The notes below the pieces were generated by a model. That model was not told the origin of the DNA, made no database searches, and saw nothing but the letters and a program-made list of their open reading frames with translations. This document shows positions 6,419 to 9,153 of a DNA stretch of 9,153 nt, piece after piece. Position 1 is the stretch's first letter; every line of letters begins with the position of its first letter. The position numbers were made by a program, and so were the translations under genes. This DNA comes from DASUSF01 sp036375275. Its GTDB lineage: Bacteria > Pseudomonadota > Alphaproteobacteria > Geminicoccales > Geminicoccaceae. Location of the stretch: the NCBI GenBank assembly GCA_036375275.1, contig DASUSF010000108.1:1-9153 (forward strand), in the 5' to 3' direction.

Positions 6419-7351
6419 ATGGCCAGCGACAAGGTGATCATCAGTTGCGCGATCACGGGCTCGATTCACACGCCCACGATGACGCCGCATCTCCCGATCA
6501 CGCCGGACCAGATCGCCGGGAACGCGATCGGCGCCGCGGAAGCGGGTGCCGCGATCGTCCACCTGCACGCGCGCAACCCCGAGAACGGACGCCCGACGCC
6601 GGACCCGGACGTATTCATGCAGTTCCTGCCGCGGATCAAGCAGGCCTCCAACGTCGTGGTCAACATCACCACCGGCGGCGGCCACGGCATGTCGCTCGAC
6701 GAGCGCCTCGCCGCCGCCAGGCGCGCCCGGCCCGAGATGTGCTCGCTCAACATGGGCTCGATGAACTTCGGCCTGTTCCCGATCCTGGAGCGCATCAAGG
6801 AGTTCAAGTACGACTGGGAGCCCCAGGCGCTGGAGATGACCCGCGACTTCATTTTTCGCAACACCTTCAAGGACATCGAGTTCATCCTGAAGGAGGTCGG
6901 CGAGGGCTTCGGCACGCGGTTCGAGTTCGAGTGCTACGACGTCGGGCACCTCTACAATCTCGCCCACTTCCTGGAGCGGAAGCTGGTCCGGCCGCCGCTG
7001 TTCGTCCAGATGATCTTCGGCATCCTTGGCGGCATCGGCCCCGAACCCGAGAACCTGATCCACATGAAGAGCACCGCCGACCGCCTGTTCGGCGACCAGT
7101 ACCGGTTCTCGATCCTCGCCGCCGGGCGCCACCAGATGCGGCTCGGCACGATCGGCGCGATCCTCGGCGGCAACGTCCGGGTCGGTTTGGAGGACAGCGT
7201 CTACCTCGGCAAGGGCCGCCTCGCCGAGAGCAACGCCCAGCAGGTGGCCCTGATCCGCCAGATCCTGGAGGGGCTCTCGCTCGAGGTCGCGACGCCCGAC
7301 GAGGCGCGCGCCATGCTCGGTCTCAAGGGCGGCGATCAGGTGGGGTTCTGA
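6419..7351 (+). CDS. BKACE (DUF849) beta-keto acid cleavage enzyme
   Basis: A 310-residue TIM-barrel protein of the family whose founding member is Kce, the 3-keto-5-aminohexanoate cleavage enzyme. These zinc enzymes join a beta-keto acid with acetyl-CoA and release acetoacetate plus a new acyl-CoA. VHLHARNPENGRPTPD supplies zinc ligands His48 and His50, and Glu258 in VRVGLEDSVYLGKG is the expected third ligand. ITGSIHTP near the start, TTGGGHGMSLDERL, SLNMGSMNFG, FECYDVGHL, GILGGIGPEPENL and RLAESNAQQVALIRQIL are all family landmarks. At 310 residues it belongs to the longer proteobacterial subgroup, with an extra segment around FKYDWE...FKDIEFIL, compared with about 275 for Kce. The likely ribosome site (GGGGAG) overlaps the end of the dehydrogenase gene. 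Pairing with a 3-hydroxy dehydrogenase resembles carnitine catabolism, but no thioesterase or betaine gene is nearby, so the substrate stays open. Confidence 0.93.
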   Translation: MASDKVIISCAITGSIHTPTMTPHLPITPDQIAGNAIGAAEAGAAIVHLHARNPENGRPTPDPDVFMQFLPRIKQASNVVVNITTGGGHGMSLDERLAAARRARPEMCSLNMGSMNFGLFPILERIKEFKYDWEPQALEMTRDFIFRNTFKDIEFILKEVGEGFGTRFEFECYDVGHLYNLAHFLERKLVRPPLFVQMIFGILGGIGPEPENLIHMKSTADRLFGDQYRFSILAAGRHQMRLGTIGAILGGNVRVGLEDSVYLGKGRLAESNAQQVALIRQILEGLSLEVATPDEARAMLGLKGGDQVGF

Positions 7352-7373
7352 TCCCGACGCGGCTGGAACGGAT

Positions 7374-7413
7374 CCCGATCCGACGGAACCGCCTGCAAGC
7401 GGTTCCGATCGGG
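7374..7413 (+). terminator. Strong stem-loop after the BKACE operon, possible terminator without T-run
   Basis: CGGAACCGC (7384-7392), a 6-base loop CTGCAA and GCGGTTCCG (7399-7407) form a perfect 9-bp stem. It is extended by an outer CCCGAT/ATCGGG stem (7374-7379 with 7408-7413), with CCGA bulged on the 5' side. It starts 23 bases after the BKACE stop. No T-tract follows, so it is not a canonical intrinsic terminator. It could stabilise the mRNA 3' end, act with Rho, or be a dispersed palindromic repeat. Confidence 0.4.
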
Positions 7414-7428
7414 TGAACCCGCTCCGAT

Positions 7429-7494
7429 CCATCGAGACAGAGCGATTTCTTTCGATGGGCGGAAGGACGTTGCGGTTCGATGCGCTTCTGTCTC
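7429..7494 (+). promoter_or_regulatory. Overlapping alternative hairpins upstream of the glycosyltransferase
   Basis: Two inverted repeats share bases. CCATCGA (7429-7435) pairs perfectly with TCGATGG (7452-7458). GAGACAGAGCG (7434-7444) pairs with CGCTTCTGTCTC (7483-7494) with one bulged base. The 5' arms overlap at 7434-7435, and the 3' arm of the first lies inside the loop of the second, so full forms of both cannot coexist. This may be a leader RNA switch, an operator region, or a repeat element. I see no clear promoter hexamers and recognise no riboswitch class. Confidence 0.3.
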
Positions 7495-7529
7495 ATCGGG
7501 AATTGCTCTAGTCTCCGGCCCGATCGGAC

Positions 7530-7549
7530 GGGCCGCCTTCGGGCGGCCC
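7530..7549 (+). other. TTCG-tetraloop hairpin just upstream of the glycosyltransferase
   Basis: GGGCCGCC and GGCGGCCC form a perfect 8-bp stem capped by TTCG, an exceptionally stable tetraloop when transcribed. It ends 28 bases before the ATG at 7578 and has no T-run after it. The structure could attenuate or insulate expression from upstream, or simply sit in the leader. The ribosome site GGAG (7567-7570) lies outside the stem. Confidence 0.45.
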
Positions 7550-7577
7550 ACGCCTTGTCGGGACCCGGAGTTCAACC

Positions 7578-8795
7578 ATGCGCGTCCTCTTGGTCCACAG
7601 CCGCTACCAGATCCGGGGCGGCGAGGACGAAACCCTGGATGCCGAGGCGCAGCTGCTCCGCGACGCCGGAATCGAGGTCGGCACCTTCACCGACGACAAC
7701 CGGCGGGTCGCCGAGCTGTCGAGGCTGCGCGCGGCCGCCGGCACCATCTGGTCGCAGGAGGCGTACACGGCGCTGCGCAAGCGGATCCGCAAGGGCCGCT
7801 ATGACGTGGTCCACGTGCACAACCTGCTGCCCCTGATCTCGCCGTCCGCCTACCACGCCGCGCACGCCGAGGGGGCGGCGGTGGTCCAGACCCTGCACAA
7901 CTACCGCCTGATGTGCGCGAACGGGCTGTTCTACCGGGACAGCCACGTCTGCGAGGACTGCCTCGGCCGGACCGTGCCATGGCCCGCGGTCGCCCACGCC
8001 TGCTACCGGGGCAGCCGGGCGGCGAGCGCCGCGGTCGCCGGCATGCTGCTCACCCATCGCATGCTCGGCACCTACCGCACCAAGGTCGACGTCTACATCG
8101 CGCTCAACGAGTTCATGCGGCAGAAGCACATCGCGGGCGGCATCCCGGCCGAGCGGATCGCGATCAAGCCGAACTTCATCCCGAGGGACCCCGGCATCGG
8201 GGACGGCAGCGGCGGCTACGCCCTGTTCGTCGCCCGGCTGACCGAGGAGAAGGGGGTCGATGTCCTGCTCGCGGCGTGGGAGCGGCTGGGCGGGCGGATC
8301 CCGCTCCGGATCATGGGCGACGGCCCGATGAGCGACGTCGTCGCCAGGGCCGCGGAGCGGCTGCCGGGCGTGACCTACCTCGGCCGCCAGCCGATCGACG
8401 AGGTCTACCGGTCGCTCGGCGAGGCGAGCTTCTTCATCTTCACCTCGACCTGGTACGAGGGCTTCCCGCGCACGATCATCGAGAGCTGCGCCCGGGGCGT
8501 GCCGGTCGTCGCCTCCGCGATCGGGCCGATCGCGGAGGTCGTGGTCAACGGCGAGACCGGCCTGCACTTCCGCACCGGCGATGCCGCCGATCTCGTCGAC
8601 AAGGTGACCTGGCTCGCCGAGCACCCGGAGACGCTCCGCTCGATGCGCACGGGGGCGCGGCGTGAGTTCGAGACCAAGTTCACCGCCGAGGCCAACCGGG
8701 AGCAGATCGTCCGCCTGTACGAGCGGGCGATCGCGGAGCGGCGGGCGCGGCCCGGCCGACGGGCGTTAGCCCCGGCGAGGACGCGATCGGGATGA
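7578..8795 (+). CDS. GT4-family glycosyltransferase (GT-B fold)
   Basis: A 405-residue retaining glycosyltransferase of the family that transfers a sugar from a nucleotide-sugar onto a cell-surface or polysaccharide acceptor. The N-terminal acceptor domain begins RVLLVHSRYQIRGGEDE (GG loop at 14-15) and has DVVHVHNLLP (76-85). The C-terminal donor domain carries the phosphate-binding residues Arg220 in VARL and Lys225 in EEKG, GDGP (247-250), and the E-x7-E pair Glu294/Glu302 in YEGFPRTIIES. Cys113, Cys125, Cys128 and Cys142 form a four-cysteine cluster (CANGLFYRDSHVCEDC, then HAC) seen in a GT4 subgroup and possibly binding a metal. It has no membrane segments and should be cytosolic or peripheral. 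The start has a modest GGAG site 7 bases upstream. The last 15-20 residues are Arg/Ala/Pro-rich and unlike the domain, and the stop overlaps an IS110 stub, so the natural C-terminus may have been replaced. No other glycan genes are visible, so the product polysaccharide is unknown. Confidence 0.9.
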   Translation: MRVLLVHSRYQIRGGEDETLDAEAQLLRDAGIEVGTFTDDNRRVAELSRLRAAAGTIWSQEAYTALRKRIRKGRYDVVHVHNLLPLISPSAYHAAHAEGAAVVQTLHNYRLMCANGLFYRDSHVCEDCLGRTVPWPAVAHACYRGSRAASAAVAGMLLTHRMLGTYRTKVDVYIALNEFMRQKHIAGGIPAERIAIKPNFIPRDPGIGDGSGGYALFVARLTEEKGVDVLLAAWERLGGRIPLRIMGDGPMSDVVARAAERLPGVTYLGRQPIDEVYRSLGEASFFIFTSTWYEGFPRTIIESCARGVPVVASAIGPIAEVVVNGETGLHFRTGDAADLVDKVTWLAEHPETLRSMRTGARREFETKFTAEANREQIVRLYERAIAERRARPGRRALAPARTRSG

Positions 8796-8878
8796 CCGTG
8801 ATGAAGCGCTTCGCAGGGTTGGACGTCTCGCTGTCGACCACGTCGATCTGTGTCGTCGACGGCCAGGTCTTCGAATGA
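8792..8878 (+). mobile_element. IS110-family transposase N-terminal stub
   Basis: From ATG 8792 the frame reads MTVMKRFAGLDVSLSTTSIC, then VVDGQVFE, and stops at 8876-8878 after 28 codons. KRFAGLDVSL...TSICVVD is the N-terminus of IS110-type DEDD transposases, and the Asp in GLDVS is the first catalytic acid. Full-length enzymes are roughly 300-400 residues, so nearly all of the RuvC-like and C-terminal domains are gone. Nothing recognisable as transposase resumes downstream in any frame. The start overlaps the glycosyltransferase stop in an ATGA arrangement. This is an inactive remnant. Confidence 0.75.
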
Positions 8879-9153
8879 TGCGGTCACGAGAACAACCCCG
8901 ATTGTAGCGGTTCGGCACCGCGGCGCGACACTTCCGAAGGGCTTGAAGGCCGAAATCCCGCAGCAGCCCCGAGCGAGCAGGCGGGCGACACCGTCGCCGC
9001 GATCATGGCCAACGGGAGACCTTCTGTCATCGGGCGGTGTGAACCAAGGGATTGTTGAACACCGGCGAGGTGCTGGCTTCTGTCCGTGATCCGCGGCCTT
9101 GGAGCCACGCTCACGAGATGCGATCGGCGTTGGCGGAGGGAGCCCATCTCCAA
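8879..9153. other. Non-coding or decayed sequence to the window end
   Basis: No gene is supported. A minus-strand open frame covers most of it but has no recognisable family and runs off the window edge. The plus strand is broken by stops in all frames. Given the transposase stub at its left edge, this may be insertion-sequence flank or scar. No terminal repeats or target duplications were identified. Confidence 0.4.

Noticed and set aside
7530..7549. TTCG hairpin as an intrinsic terminator
   Set aside because: The stem is ideal but no T-run follows on either strand, so it is reported only as a hairpin.
1..9153. CRISPR array, toxin-antitoxin pair, retron or intact defence system
   Set aside because: No regularly spaced direct repeats, no paired small genes with matching families and no reverse transcriptase were seen. 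The only defence-type genes are broken.
8884..9153. Minus-strand open frame running off the right edge
   Set aside because: No family resemblance, no credible start and mixed codon bias. It probably opens by chance in scar sequence.

Overview
The window is GC-rich DNA from a proteobacterium, most likely an alphaproteobacterium. The order cannot be fixed from sequence alone. The basis is very high GC with G/C-ending codons, a tRNA-Arg(ACG) gene, a Sco/SenC copper chaperone, and the mix of catabolic and EamA-transporter genes. Three layers are visible: an eroded island on the left, two intact catabolic/transport operons in the middle, and a glycosyltransferase ending in an insertion-sequence stub on the right.

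Left (1-1336). No intact gene is present. A UvrD-type helicase gene, cut by the window edge, has lost its whole helicase core and carries a one-base frameshift. On the other strand is a fragment of a type I restriction HsdR-like subunit that keeps its Walker A motif. Between them is decayed sequence I could not assign. These remnants lie at the 3' end of tRNA-Arg(ACG) (1337-1413, minus strand), a classic island integration site, so this looks like an old defence island in decay. No integrase or att duplication was found.

Middle, minus strand (5000 down to 1503). Two tandem EamA/DMT-type transporter genes, 3 bases apart, are followed by a short-chain dehydrogenase of the 2,4-dienoyl-CoA reductase type and a Sco protein. 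The last two are 14 bases apart. A plausible promoter lies between the second transporter gene and the dehydrogenase.

Middle, plus strand (5047-7351). A divergent compact operon encodes a small cupin, a lambda-crystallin/3-hydroxyacyl-CoA-type dehydrogenase and a BKACE (DUF849) beta-keto acid cleavage enzyme. The chemistry fits end to end: oxidise a beta-hydroxy acid to a beta-keto acid, then cleave it with acetyl-CoA to acetoacetate plus a new acyl-CoA. The substrate is unknown. This is the most interesting functional unit in the window.

Right (7352-9153). A 226-base intergenic region rich in inverted repeats precedes a GT4-family glycosyltransferase with a four-cysteine cluster. The glycosyltransferase stop codon overlaps the start of a 28-codon stub of an IS110-family transposase. 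The last 275 bases hold nothing I can identify.
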